From NCBI RefSeq assembly GCF_015832195.1, contig NC_052016.1, forward strand, positions 27,177,129 to 27,241,128: a stretch of DNA of 64,000 nucleotides. Reading direction: 5' to 3'. The stretch comes from Motacilla alba alba (lineage: Eukaryota; Chordata; Aves; Passeriformes; Motacillidae). The position numbers and the translations under genes were made by a program. How positions within the stretch are numbered: the stretch's first letter is position 1; every line of letters starts with the position of its first letter. The notes beneath the pieces were generated by a model, which was not told the DNA's origin, did no database searches, and was given only the letters and a program-made list of their open reading frames with translations. Shown one piece after another: positions 50,907 through 64,000 of this stretch.

Positions 50907-53900
50907 AAATACAGGCCAATGGTTACATACAGTATTTAATATTCCATTATGGCTCCAGGTACAGCTCTCCCACTCTCCCAAGTTCGTATATTCAAAGCAG
51001 AGCAAAGAGAATGGGTTATGGAAAACTGGAAAAAAAATCTTCCTTTCTTTGCCCAGATGAAGTATGAAAAAATTGTGGTCTTATGCTGCTTTGATATGCA
51101 TGTCTGGGTATTGCCATTAAAATACCACATATTGCTGAAATACTTAGCATGTAAACAATTTTAACTATCTGTAAAGTGCTGTGTAAACATCAGAAACAGC
51201 CGTGATATTCCCAATTTACAAAGCTGCAAATCAAAGTGGCAAAAGTTATTGCCACCCTAATGCAACAGGGAACTATTTATCTCTTCATTGCTCTTCTTGA
51301 TCATTCTCTTGGTTTTATTTCTTTTCATCTTCTTTGCAATTTGGTTAGGGAACAACTGTATTTAGATGACACCTCCAAGGTCCTTTACATTCCATTCAAA
51401 TAAGCAATCCAAATTTGAAGCTTTATCCAAAATTTATAATTGGTGTTTTTCTAAGGGTCCATACTATTTCTTGAATCTAGGTAGCTTTAAATATTGGGAC
51501 CTCTCTGGCAGGGTACTCAAGTTTTGGCACACAAGAGGTTCTCCTTAGATTAAATGGAAGACAATAGGATAACACAATATGAATAAGATTACATCTGTGA
51601 AGATAATCCCAGAAAAGAGAATTGTGAATATAAAAGGGTTCAATTATGATGTCTACTAAGGACTAAGGTAAATCAACCCAATAAACATAATTTTTTATTT
51701 ATGTTTATAAATATAAACAAATTTTTATTTAGAACAACCTTATAGCTGTGCTTTTTTAAAAATCAAATTCAAAATTGTCCTTAGAAAATAAAAAAATTAG
51801 CTTCCTCTATAAATTGGATAGTAATTTTTTATGACCTCTTTCTATGAGTAAAAATGAGTAAATACAGGAGTCTTCTGTATCATCAGAAAGGAACTGATCA
51901 GCAGTCCCAGTAAATATTTTTCATAAATAAGTTTTATTTAAAAAGGAATAAATGGTTCAAAATAAAACTCTGGTAAATACTACTATGCCTGTGGAATAAT
52001 GAAGGGAAAGTTTGACAATTCAGGGTTTGAAGTGCCACATTAAATTTTCCTTTGCACAGAGAATGGACAGGCTTAAGGAGTGGAGTTCTGCATGCTATCA
52101 GTAAGAATGTTTTCACTGACTTCAAATCATGTAAGAGAAACTCCTGAGGGAGAGTCTGGAAAACTTTCTGGGTTTAAAGTTCTGCATCTTTAAAAATATA
52201 AAGTTGCACATGGATGCATTATTCGAGAAGTAATGTATGACCATCCTGTTTAAGACTGCCATAGGCAAAAGACCATAGCTATGATTGCATGATGCACCTC
52301 AGCTTCTGAAATGTTTAACTTCTGACTGAATAATAGTGAAACCAGAGCATCCTAAAACATATAGTTCTGCACTTAAAGGTAATATAAATTGTATATATAT
52401 GGAGCATATGTAGATGGGTACCTTCCTATATTTATGGACACACACACATAAAAATTTATTTGTAACACAGTCTTGTACAGTAATAAAATGAACAGGTCAG
52501 GCTAGGGAAGTACTTCTAAAGTGTTTAGCAGGAATTAATATTCAATCTGCGAGTTTTCTTTAGTATTTCATCATTCAAATTTCTGGAGCAAAAGGGAAGA
52601 TATACACCAAATTTGGATCTTTAAAATAAACCTCCTCATAGAGAATTTCAGCTGTGGAATCAAATTACTACTATTTGAACTTCCAAGGAAAAGAAAAGCA
52701 AGGATTTCACGCATAACTAGTTGCATCAAAGGAGAGTTTATAATCATTTTTATAATAATGACACAAAGGATGCAATTTTCCTGTTTCAAAAACAACAGAA
52801 AGTTATTGAGATAGCAGGAGATTCAAAATGTAGAGTATAACTCAGTATCCAAGACATGAAAAATTCTAGCCGAGGAAGGTCAAGGTCTTGTGAGATGTAC
52901 ATTTCCCCGAATTTCATTATTTAGTAGTCCAAACACATTTTCTGTGACCAGTGATGCACATTAAAAAAAAAGGTTACTAATTATCAGTAGTAGTAATTAC
53001 ACATTTAACAAGTTACCATTATACTTCAAAAAGTTCACACTAATGTGTGAATAATTATTGGCCTAATTAAGTATCCAATATTGCATTTACAAACAAAAAT
53101 GAAACATTAGTTAAGAGTGTGACAGTGTTTTTGCATTAGATAAAAGGAAGAGGTAATTTGGATAACTAATTCCTGGACTGAATTTGTTGCTTGGAGCTCA
53201 CAAAAAAAATGGGGTAGTTTTTATCCTTCCAAATATTTAGAAGTATATTTTCCCTGCACAACTGTCCCTTTCCAGTGCAGTATTAAACTGTACATCCTTT
53301 TTTTTCCCCCCAAAGATGAAATCAAAAAGAAACATCAGGAACTCCAGAAGCCCTGAGGGGATTCAGGGCAGGTGTCTTTTGGGAGATGGAAGGGGTCTTG
53401 TGCAATGCCCCTACACGGAGAATACATCTGCTTTTACTGGTGGAGTTCAGAATGCCTTGTGGTGCTTCAGGATGCAGGAGTTGACAAAATCATACAGTAG
53501 ACGTGAATGCCTCTCAGTGATACACGAGTGATACACAAGTGAAAACATTTAGGAAAAATCAGCTTAGGATGCAGCACGCCACAAAGAATGTCTGTTGTTA
53601 CAGTGGCTTTCACCTGGTTCCTCTTTCTATATTAATTTTTCTCCTACCATTTCACAGGAAAAATAGAGCCAGGTGCTGTGATAATAGTAATTTATCCATG
53701 TATCCATTTATGGTCATTTGAGCCTCAACAATGATGGACAGTAAATTGTGGGAAGGAAAATGAAACCTCCCTACTCATCTGCAAATGCCTTGATTTCACA
53801 GTTTTCCATTTTTATTAATATTTGAGTAAATTTCCTTGGTTAAGATTACTACATTTTATCAAGCGTAGCACTAAGTCATTTTTGCTTGAACATCCCCCAA

Positions 53901-54871
53901 TTACTGGCCAGTGACAGAAAATTACACCAGCCCAAAGGACAGACTATTTCTGTGATATTTTCCCATTCTTCCTTTCCAATGCATGACAGAATTCCCTTCA
54001 CACTAGACAGGCTACATATCTGGTTCTCCCACAGAGCCATGAAGCCAATGGAAAGTATACCATCACTTTTGCTGTAGCTTTGCAGGAATGCCTAAAACTT
54101 CAGGAGAACTTATTTGAACAGAAATGCATAGTATCTAAACACAGTCCCGAGGATGTCAGACCTTAGCTAACTTGCATAGCTTTGAATCAAACTGCATCTC
54201 ATAACTTCTCTGTGTGCAAGACTTTGAGACAAACAACAGGATTTGCAACATACCAGGATGAAACTGCTGTAAGTGTGCCACTGCTGTTTAACTCCTTGTA
54301 CTCTGGTCCAAAAAACCCTTTATCTATGCCATAGCCCTGAACCCCTGCATTTCATGTTGTTTTGTTTCTTCAGTATGTGCATGTTCAAAAGTCTGCTTTA
54401 AAGCCTCTTCTAAAAGAAGACTGGAAGCTTTATATTGTTTTCAATAGGAGTTTGCAGAACCAATACTGAGAACACATGCAGGCTTAGGTACATATATTGC
54501 ACAAATCTCTGAATACACACGTCCTTCTTGAACCCTTGGACCAATGTCTGGTGGGAATTGTTTCTCACCTGCTTCTCCAATGAAAAGGCAAGGGAAATAC
54601 TGAGCCATACTCTTCAATGCACTCAGGGCAACTCTGCTGTGTGCTGGATAAGTAAAAAGACATTATTAACAGCCGAAATTCAACCTTTCCATACTTGTAT
54701 ATGCAGAATATATCCATTAAAAAAAAGTAGAATTTTTAAATAAACTTGCTCTTCCTAAACCCTCCCTCCATCTCCTGATTATTCAGTACCTGTCATGGGC
54801 CCCAAAGATGATCCTGAAATTTCTCCCTTAAACCCACATGTGGGGCTGGTTGGTGGTAGCAGTAAGGGCTG

Positions 54872-54890
54872 CCTGGAGACAGTCTCCAGG
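54872..54890. repeat. 19-bp near-perfect palindrome
   Basis: CCTGGAGAC and GTCTCCAGG flank a single A. As a hairpin it gives an 8-bp stem with a 3-nt loop. Confidence 0.9.
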
Positions 54891-55663
54891 AATGCAGAGA
54901 ACCTGGAGAGAAACAACTGTCCATAATATAGGAACAAGAAGTTGGAGGGAAATGGCAGATACTTCTCCTAATGGAAGGGGCTTCAAAAACTTTTTCCAAT
55001 CCCTGTGAGAAATCTAAGGTCAGGTAGGGCATAGACTGCATCCCTGTATATTTTTTTCACCTGAATATTGCCCTGCCCTTGTTTAAGAGTACATTAGAGA
55101 GCTGTGGAATGAATAAATGAATGATCTCCTTTTGGGAAATGCTCTAATGCATCCCTTTGGGTATCAGTGGGCTTTGCATCAGCCCATATTTGCTTTCATT
55201 CTGATGGGTTTGGATATACCTTTTCTATTCATATCAGTGCAACTTGACCAGAGCCTTCAAGATAAGCATAAGCTTGAATGCTTTCTGTAGGGATAAGCTT
55301 TATTAAAAAACACAGTTTAAGTGTAGATTTTTAAATGCTTTTCTCAATATTGAAATGAGCAATGTTGGAGGCATGTTACACAATCTAATATATTTTCTTT
55401 TGCCTACATTTTAAACATGTATTCCTCCACATTTTGAACTCATCATGTCACATCTCCATAGTTTTAAGCTGGGATGGAGGTAATGAAAGAAAAATGTTAA
55501 TTGCAGTTATACTTTCTATAGCATCAAAAATATAACATCAGAATCTTTTTTTTTTTAAATAAATGCTTCAGATCGGTATGCCTTCAAATATCCATCCACA
55601 GAAGTGACTCCTGGTTAAGGACCTTTTGACTTGCCTTTCAAAGTTAAATAAATTGCTGGAAGA

Positions 55664-55690
55664 ATTCTGCAATTCTCTGAATTGCAGAAT
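55664..55690. repeat. Perfect hairpin, 12-bp stem and 3-nt loop
   Basis: ATTCTGCAATTC (55664-55675) and GAATTGCAGAAT (55679-55690) are exact reverse complements around TCT. It lies outside recognised repeats. Confidence 0.92.
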
Positions 55691-57565
55691 GAGTCAGCAA
55701 TACCTTCAGGTTTTTTGGGGCCTATTTTACAGAGGTTGCTTTTGCTTAAGTCATTAGCAACTATTAAATTTATTCTCTTCATTTCGCGTTGTATACAGCT
55801 GATGGGAAATGGGGGGAAAAGGCAGCCTTCAAGGCATTAACCCCTTCACTCCAAAGGATGATTTTTCTGCTTGAAAGGAATTTGATGATTTTAGCTTTCT
55901 TCTCCTTCTTAACTTTGCCTCCATTAGGATTGCCTGGATGAATAAGAGGTTGCAGAAACTGTCCCTTATATTGTAATGTAATCACAGATTTATTCAGGTC
56001 TGCAATCAGCCACTCATGTGTGATGATCATATCAGGGTCCTGCCAAGAGTTTCTGGAAGGCTCTGTGCTAGCTCTCTACTGATCACATAAACCACCAAAA
56101 AAAAAAATTACCTATATATTGCTTTCCATTAATTCACATCTGTGTTCTGAGGGAAGAGAGAAAGAATCATAAGGAATCATAAAAAACGCTGCCTCTGAAC
56201 ATTAATAAAATAACCATGCATACCATGCCCAACAAAAACAAACACACTGAAAAACTGCTGATACAAATAAAATCTTCTGTTAAGTTTAAAAAAAGAAACA
56301 CTAAGAAAAACAGAAAACGAGAGGGTGAAAAAGGCTGAAAAAGCAAGATTTAAAGAAGGGAGAGAAGGGAAATGGTATGTGGTTGAAGTATGCATTTGGA
56401 AAGTAAAAGGATATCTAAAGATCAGCATCTCTGAGGACAGCCCATTTACCAATGTCCAAATAGCTAATAAGTGAAAGTAAAAGTGTCTCCTCAATTTAAA
56501 AAAAATGTATTATTATATTATTTACTACAATATAAACGTTAAAACATTAACATGGAGAAGGCAAACAGCAAAGTGAACGTTTACTATGTCAAAGACTTAC
56601 ATTGCTTTCCAAAATTTGAGTCAAATATTGCTACTAATAATACTGACAGGAATATTTGCCCTGGTGTGAATGAAATTGTTCTGAGTCAGAGTTACAGAAG
56701 AGCCGAGTTTGGCCATTTGTCTCTTGCTTTGTGATATCCATTTCCATTGACTCCCTTGTGCTTTGGACACCTGGAAAGAGCCAGGGACTCCGGCATTAGC
56801 TAACGGCCAGGATCCTCAGTTCTTTGTATGGGATGCCACAAAAATCTCTTTATTTCTAGTGTGTCTACCCCCCTGGAAGTGCCTCTGCTGTTTTCTTGTT
56901 CAATGGCTTTTATCTGGCACTTTCAACAAATATTGCCCTTGCTCTCTACGCTTTAAAATGATAAATGCATCACCTGGAGGCTGTATCCACCAGTTCCTGC
57001 ATAATACTTCTCTCTTAAAATGTGACACAACATTTTAGAAATGGAAAATTAACATCCCACAAGGAATTCTCAAAAGGGAAGGACATGTGCAAGCACAACC
57101 ATGCAGTGAACTTATCTTCAACCACAAAATGCCAATGCGCTCTTGAAAATACCGATTAATGCTGCAATGAGGCACCAGTTAAGCAACTAAATATAAATCA
57201 CACAAAGCCAGCAGTGGCAGACACTCCTTGTATCTGCTCAATTGTGAATAGTTTTTCTCAAAACTGGACTGGTTCTCCATGGTGCCGATGAGAACTTTTG
57301 CTAACGCATCTTCCACACACTTGAAATCCAGCACCAGGGGAAGTATCAAAAGCTGCACCCACACTGCTAAAGGTACCCCCTTAGACAGGAGTGCATGGAG
57401 CCCCAGCCAAGTAACACAATGTCTGTTACGGCAGTTTTCTCCAGGTCTGAAATGTAGGACAGGCACACTCTGAGAGCACCTCGCCCTCCTCAGTCTTGAC
57501 TTTGACATGAGAGGAGCCTTTTCCTCTGCAGTGCTGGTTTTCTATCAGCTTGTGCACCCAGAAGA

Positions 57566-57756
57566 AATTTTTTACTGTGGTGGGGCGCTGGCACAGGTTG
57601 CCCAGAGAAGCTGTAGATGCCTCATCCCTGGAAGTGTTCAAGACCAGACTGAATAGGGCTTGGAGGAACCTGGTCTAGCAGGAGGTGCCCCTGCCCATGG
57701 CAGGGAGTTTCAAATTGGATGATCCTTTCCAACCCAAACCATTCTATGATTGTAAG
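57566..57756 (+). mobile_element. CR1 LINE, short 5'-truncated 3' fragment
   Basis: About 190 bp of CR1 3' end on the plus strand: 'tggcacaggttgcccagaga' near 57589, 'cctcatccctggaagtgttc' near 57620, 'tggtctagcaggaggtgccc' near 57671, 'cccatggcaggga' near 57693, 'attggatgatcctttccaac' near 57715 and the tail 'attctatgattgtaag' near 57740-57755. Better preserved than the copies at 45829 and 61950, so possibly younger. Confidence 0.94.
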
Positions 57757-60700
57757 TTTTACCCTGAAAGGTAGGATGTGGTTGAGGGATGGTGCAGTTC
57801 TAGACATTGTCCTGCAAAACACTCCCAAAACCCCTCCCAGAAGTCTCCTGGTGCAGCACAGGTGATGAAGTGCGGCTGCAACACTGGGAAGTGATGTTCC
57901 CACACCAGCACAATGTGCTCTCTACGAAACCTGAATATAATTTGATTCTTTCCTGAGAAGAAAACTTGCTGCAGCTGAGTACTGATTTGGTACTCAAACT
58001 GTGTTATTAACTTCACTGAAGGACAAATATCTTTTTAGTGTGAACTACAAACATGATAATATAATTTTCATAGATCAAGCTATAATTTTCTGCCTTAGGA
58101 GCAATTTTGGGACCAAAGAATCTAGACTGGCACTCATCCTGGAAAGTCCAGAAATTCTCTGCATAACAGGTTGGGCCTTCCATGCCTAGGAAAGGCTACA
58201 AAAATACCTTAGAAGATTTTTATAATTGCACTCACTTCTTACACAGCTAACTATGCCAGCTGGAAGCTGAATTTCACACCAGTGGTCATCAGTGTACCTC
58301 CTGAAGTGAGAAAATCTGTTTTACGGCCAGGGGCACAATATGACCTATCATTATTAAAGGCCAGAAGAGGATTCAGCTCCCCTTTGTGAGCAGTATCACT
58401 GACTATTCTTGTGAATTACTGCTTCTCAGAAAAGAAGGTAGAATACTTACAATCTTTTTTAACATCCAAAGTAAATAGCAAGCTCTCATATCCAACAAAA
58501 GTTACAACAATATTTTCATTATGCATAATTCAACCTAGTTTTCATCAAAATAGGGGATATTAATAATTCTTAAATTCCAAAAAGCCTTCCAAATTAACCC
58601 ATTTTATTGCTAAAAGTCCAGACTTTGAAAATCTAAGTTGCATTTTACTGTACAAGTATGCCCTATGGGACTGCTCTTAGCATATATTATCATTTGGTGT
58701 GTGTAAATCAATATCCACTGGGCCATAATTTTTAGTAATAAATCAGATTTTACTGTGTAAGTTCAGAGGTGAATTGTATAGGGAACTTCACGCAGATTTG
58801 AAAAGTGAAGATAGATATAAATGTATTAAAATGTAGAACTCCTTCTTATCACTTTAAAAAAGGTTTGAAATTTGAAAAACTTGCAATAATTTCTCATTAT
58901 TTCTGCAGATTGCTCATAATTGGATCCAAGAATAAAGAGAAAAAAAAGTCAAGCCAGTACTTAACTTGAAGTATTAACTATACATTGTTCTCCTGTAAGC
59001 ACTCAGCAGATCTCATCTTGTTAAAATTATGGCAAATTGGAGCAGCAGTTTCCTTCTGAATGAACATTCATTTCTCTGTCCTTCCCTGCTGAAGTCTGTT
59101 ACATTTTAAAGGCACAAATGATTATTTATTTATTCCCATATAAAATGCATGCAATGGTCCCAAAAGCCATAATACAACACCCTGCAGTACCCACAAATGA
59201 AATACTCATTATTACAAATTATTACATCACTTAATCTTCTTTGCCAGTTCCTTTGTCAAAAAAAAAAAAAAATCACAGTCCCCCTATACAAGCCTAAAAT
59301 ACAAGACAATAAAACTAATAGCAATAATAATGATATGTTTCCTCGGTCTTTTACGATAGAGGAAACAAATGCCTCTTGAGTTGCATTGCAAGTATACACA
59401 CATTGCAAGTTGATACATGGCTGAGTCAGTCAGTTCGTTACTCTGAGGATGCTCCGCCTCAGTAGAAAATGTTCACTTGCTTTTTAGGATCGGGAAAGAA
59501 CTATAGGAATGAAAAGAAAGCACATTGCTCTTGTTTTGAGTCCCTCCTTTCAAGATGAGAGAACCATCTCTCAGACCTTTGACTCAAAAGGCCTTTCTAC
59601 CAACAGCAGGATTTGGTGGGATTTTTTTCCTTTGCTCAAATAACCATGCCTTGTCTGGAAATTGAAACCTACAGGCCGATGCCAGATCCACTTGGGATGT
59701 TCACCTTGTCCTGGCTTTGTATCTTGCTTTATCCTGTTTCTGAAACCCAGCTTCTGCTCCAGAGATCTGTTCATTCACCTGACCTTTCCCATTACTCCTT
59801 TCTGTGTCAGGGAGTGTTTTCCTTCCATTTTAGTCAATGAGATTAAGCAGCTGATTACAAAGGGAATTTCTGAGCAAGAAAAGGCAAAAGCAAAGGCATG
59901 CTCTGCATTCTGAATCATCTAAACCATGCTATAAGTAGCACTGTAAAATACAAAATCTCATTCTCCTGGAAAGCAATTATGATGAGAGGTGATGTAAAAA
60001 GAACATGATTTCTGCGTGTCCTCAGAAACCCTTACATTGGTGATCATCTAAGATCTCCTGAAGTGAAATTACTTTATTTACTTAGGCTACCAGTCAGCTG
60101 GACCTGGATCAGGTGAGCTCTGAAGACCTAATTTTCAGCTCTTAACACTGACTGGAAGTAACAAATTCCTGGTAGGTGTAGATAGTATACTCCCACCCTT
60201 TTTCTCAGTCTGGATGTCTGAGAATTCCTTGCATAAAAGGGAAGACTGTTCAAAATAAGAAGAAAGAACCAACTTCATGTCTCAGAAAACTCCACTGCAA
60301 CGTATGTTGTGACATTGGAACCTATGTCAGATAAAACCCAATTGATTATTGGGTTGGGTATCTTTAGGAAGAAAAAAGAGATATGAAAATAGGAAAAGTG
60401 TTCCTTCCTTCATTGGTAAAAAGTCTGTGGGGTCCTGAGTTTTTCCCAGTATTAGCGCCAACTGGATTAGAGAGTCATAAAGTTGGCTGTGATTTGTTTT
60501 GGTTGTAGCAATAAGAGTGCACACATGCTCAGCACTCCTGGGCAGCAGTAACCATGATTTCATTTTCTATTGTTTCATGATATTACTTATTAGCACACCG
60601 GAGTCCAAGTGAAGACCAGCGTCTAATATGGCAAGACAAACCTTGAGGTTCTTACAGTATGGGAAGCGTGGGTGGTATCTCCAAGTCTTTGGACTTATAA

Positions 60701-61949
60701 TCTGTGAGACAATCCTGTGCAAGTGACATCTGTGATATCTTCAACAAACATTCTTAGAAAGTGTCTCTAATTAGTCACCTTCTCTTATCTTTATTTTACT
60801 TTGAAATGGAGTAAACTTCAAGATTTGAGTACAATCTATTTTCTGTCACCATCGTGGTGCAAAATCACATGAAAAAAATAGGTAAAACAATTTTTGGAAG
60901 TGAGAAATGGAAACTTTGGATCAGAATAAGCAAACCACAATAAGTAGGTGGCTTGATCTTCAGGAAAGAGTTGTGATATAGGCTCTCCTTCTACCTCCTT
61001 TGTCAGGCAAAGGTAAAAATAGCTCATTAAATAAGCTGAAATTCCTAACCTGTTCTTTCACTCCCACTCTTCTAGTACCTGCATCAAACAATTAAGCTGA
61101 GACTCTAACATGGGCTATGTAACATATTCTGAGAACATACAGTAAAAGAACCTTATTAGCTATCTCCATTAGCTGAAATAAGCAGGAGCTGGTAAGCTGA
61201 ATTTTAGGTGTAGGGCATTACACATCCCACAGAGATAACAGAGAAAATTCACGCCTCTTTTAAAAGCTGTCAGAGTGTAGGCTGGGAAAGATAATACAGC
61301 ACTGGGTTGCATTAAGATCAGGTACTGTGCAAACAGAAAAGGTGGAAACTTAAGCAAAACTACAAAAGCTCAATTTCTGAAGCTAAATTTTGCCACAGGG
61401 TCAGATTCCCATGTCACTGGGTAGCTGAAGAATCCCAGAAGACAGACAGCCAGGCACAGAACAGCTCATTGCAGGTCTCTGCAAATTTCCCACAGAAATC
61501 TGCACTGAACAGGAAGACTTTGGCCCTCGCATGCCTCTTGATTTCTTGCACCTGTTCCTCATTTCTAGGAACAAGCAGTTACAGTCATGAAGGACCAACC
61601 ACACAGATGCCATTCCTCCCTTCTCCATTTGCCATCTAAGAGTCACACTGAAATCCACAGGTGCCACCAGTTTCTCTCTGGATTTAAATACAATGGAAAT
61701 AAGGAATTAAAAGTGGAGACAGCAGAGTAAAGCTTTCCTGAAGTGAACATAAGAGCTGAAAATCAAATCTTGAAAACTGCAAGATTTCAAGAACAGACAT
61801 TTTGGTTTCTGTGTTTGGCTGAGAAATGGAGACAAAGCAGAGAGAAGGATGCATAGGGCTGATGGTCCTAGAGGCAAATCTTGTCAAGGGGAGAAGTTCT
61901 TTGCTGAGTTTGGTCTGTAACTATTGTTTATCTAGTCTTTGATAGGAAA
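57757..61949. other. Unique non-coding DNA, no gene seen
   Basis: AT-rich, especially 58440-59350, with an A14 run near 59258-59271. Overlapping open frames on both strands near 57760-58020 and 59570-59910 are short and without recognisable domains. Confidence 0.65.
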
Positions 61950-62217
61950 AATCATAGAATTATTTGAGCTGAAGGGGCTTTAAAGATTACCTAGTTCCAC
62001 CTCCCCTGCAATGAGCAGGGACAGATTTCACTAGAGCAGGTTGCTCAAAATACCAGCCAACCTGGCCTTTAACATTCCCAAGGATAGGGCATCCTGGGCT
62101 TCTCTGGATAACCTTTGCCAGTGCCTCACCACCCTCACAGTAAAGAACTTCCTCTGAATCTATAATAATCAATAATCTATAATAACCTAATCTATACATA
62201 CCATCTTTTAGTTTAAA
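61950..62217 (-). mobile_element. CR1 LINE, 3' fragment on the minus strand
   Basis: The CR1 3' end in reverse orientation: the tail 'aatcatagaattatt' lies at about 61951-61966, followed by 'ctagttccacctcccctgc' near 61991, 'ctagagcaggttgctc' near 62031, 'caacctggcctttaacattc' near 62059, 'cttctctggataacctttgc' near 62099 and 'cagtgcctcaccaccctcac' near 62119. It ends near 62217 in the 'cttttagtttaaa' block. It is the only minus-strand CR1 in the window. A short duplication of AATCTATAATA (62157-62183) sits in its 5' part. Confidence 0.93.
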
Positions 62218-64000
62218 TCAAGTGCTACACTTCACACATGGGCATCTCTTTCCCCATGAGTGAGAGAAAAGGAATTTGGCAACCTGGGCAGGATTGCCAC
62301 CCCTGCCAAGCCTACTGAACCACAAAACAACTTCCCCCAGAGACAGTCAGGTATTTTAAATTTCTCTAAACTGAATTGACAATGCCAGCTGCACCACTCA
62401 AAACTGCAAAAAGCCTTACAGTGTCCAGCCTTCTACCAGCATCACAGACACGGCTTTTTCAGGAATTAATTTGAGTTGAGAGTGAATTTCAGAACAGATT
62501 TTTTCCTACATGGGAAATCTAAAACTTAATTAGTTAATAAGATGTCAGTACTTTATTGCTAAAGGAAAACAAGGAGGGAAGGGGTCCTGTCCATATTCCT
62601 TTTTGCATTGGGGAACTGATAGTCTACAGAACAGGAGACAAACATGGGTACTTTTGATTTTTTGTTACAGCAGCAAGTCCCTGCATACTTCATGAAACAG
62701 CTTGTCTAAAATTCTACTTGACAAACGTATTCTCAAAAGTGATCATAGAGATTTGTTTCATCTTCATTAGCAGTTCAGCTGTTTTTAAAAACAGATTTTG
62801 AGGGCAGGTGAAAAGGAAGGGATTCTCTTGATGACAACTATCGCTGAAAATTAATTTTAATTTGTGTGTGTGCGGAACCAACTTAACATGGACAAACCAG
62901 CATCTAAAACAGTTAGGAAGAAATTAAATCTCTCCATGAAGAGACCTGTACTTGTGATTTAGAAAAATATCCATTTTGACTGCCTTGTAAATAAAGACAG
63001 GTAAAACATGGCAGCTATTAGTGTCACGTTCTTGACCTAACAACTCAGGTGGAGAAAAAAACAGGACATGTTTGTTTTCCTAGATGCAAAAGCAAGTGAG
63101 CTGTGGTCTTACATATTTCTGGTTATATAGAATAGAGATATTTTATTATTATCCTGTTTAAGGGATCAGATCCTCATCCCGACCACACTTTACACTTGAT
63201 AGGAGATTTTTTGACTGTATAAAGCCAGGGTTGATGACCTGACATTGTGTGTCCCTGAATTCTCTTTCCCAAGTTACAGAGAGAAGTCTGACTGTCTGGG
63301 ACAGCAAGGGATGCATCTGGGATCCAGCTATTCCTGGCTTAAATAAAGCCGCACACAGATTAGACAAATTTGTTCCAGGAGTCAAAATAAAGAAGGAATA
63401 GAAAGGTGACAGAAATTTACTCTTGTCTGCCTAACTGAAAGAGTAAGAACTTCCCACCAACACGTGAAAAAGTAAATGTATATGGCAAATATGGATTTAT
63501 TTTAGACTGCAAAGTATACTGACACTTTTAGCCTGTCTATGGAAGACATTGACATATCTCAATGGAGAGGGTGACTATACAAATGCATGAAGGGCAATTT
63601 TATTCTAGATTAGTTTGCACATACCTTGGAAGAGCACCATACAAAGGATGCAGAGCCAGGGTTGACCCAACCAACTGCAGAACTGAGTTACATTCAGTCT
63701 TTTTAGTGGTTGGGCTTATTTTCTCACATACAGCACAATATCTCACTTTTGAGAGGAAGTTACTGTACCTCCAGCTGACTCTTTAACAACCCTTACCAGA
63801 AGGACCAGTTTTACTGACACCAGTTCCTAAAGGCATGGTACTGGTCTTTCACTTCATTAAGTCAGAGGCATTGCTTGAAGAAATTGAGCTTAATTAACTT
63901 ATGATAAAGCACTACTAAATCAGATCCTGGTATCTATTCTTTGGAAATAACCAGAGATTCTCCTTGCTTTCAAGGAGAGGAATAGACTTTATTTTCCTTA
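62218..64000. other. Unique non-coding DNA, no gene seen
   Basis: AT-rich sequence to the window edge with a short (TG)n near 62862-62872. No gene, RNA gene or repeat family recognised. Confidence 0.65.

Larger units (their letters stand above)
50907..57565. other. Unique non-coding DNA, no gene seen
   Basis: Strongly AT-rich, with many short A/T runs. Two near-palindromic elements are listed separately (54872-54890 and 55664-55690). A short ATG-led open frame on the minus strand (57179-57508, 109 codons) shows no recognisable domain and is probably chance. Tandem GTGATACAC-type copies occur near 53517-53540. Confidence 0.6.

Noticed and set aside
57179..57508. 109-codon ATG-led minus frame
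   Set aside because: No recognisable domain and a length within chance for this window.

Overview
The window reads as non-coding avian nuclear DNA, most likely from a songbird or another neoavian. The main evidence is five CR1 LINE fragments, the typical bird retroposon, all 5'-truncated and recognisable by their 3' ends. A solo-type LTR of the ERVL kind common in passerines supports this. The rest is AT-rich, CpG-poor sequence scattered with homopolymers and microsatellites. No intact protein-coding gene, tRNA, rRNA, CRISPR array or prokaryotic feature is visible. The window is best described as a gene desert or the inside of a large intron.

Layout: 1-6.6 kb is mostly unique AT-rich DNA with a (TAA)n array at 3.12 kb. 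The block from 6.6 to 10.0 kb is the retroelement cluster: a CR1 3' end, then an ERVL-type LTR, then a 2.3-kb CR1 carrying remains of endonuclease and reverse transcriptase. From 10 to 45.8 kb the DNA is largely unique. It holds a 270-bp all-purine composite microsatellite (14.29-14.56 kb), a T45 tract running into a G/T-rich stretch (21.67 kb), a stop-poor GC-richer block (25.7-26.4 kb), a pyrimidine-rich block (32.5-33.9 kb), a G/T-rich tract with G-quadruplex potential (35.1 kb) and one weak candidate exon on the minus strand (37.6 kb). From 45.8 kb to the end there are three more CR1 3' fragments (45.8 and 57.6 kb on plus, 62 kb on minus), an A/C-rich tract (50.8 kb) and AT-rich unique DNA.

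No genes here act together. The only former coding capacity is the decayed CR1 ORF2 at 7.66-9.68 kb. The items most worth a second look are several perfect short inverted repeats with stems of 11-13 bp and loops of 3-7 nt, more than chance predicts, which may be template-switch scars. Next are the CR1/LTR junction with a pentamer array grown inside the CR1, and the long purine tract. Nothing seen supports a new biological system, and the weak candidates are scored accordingly.
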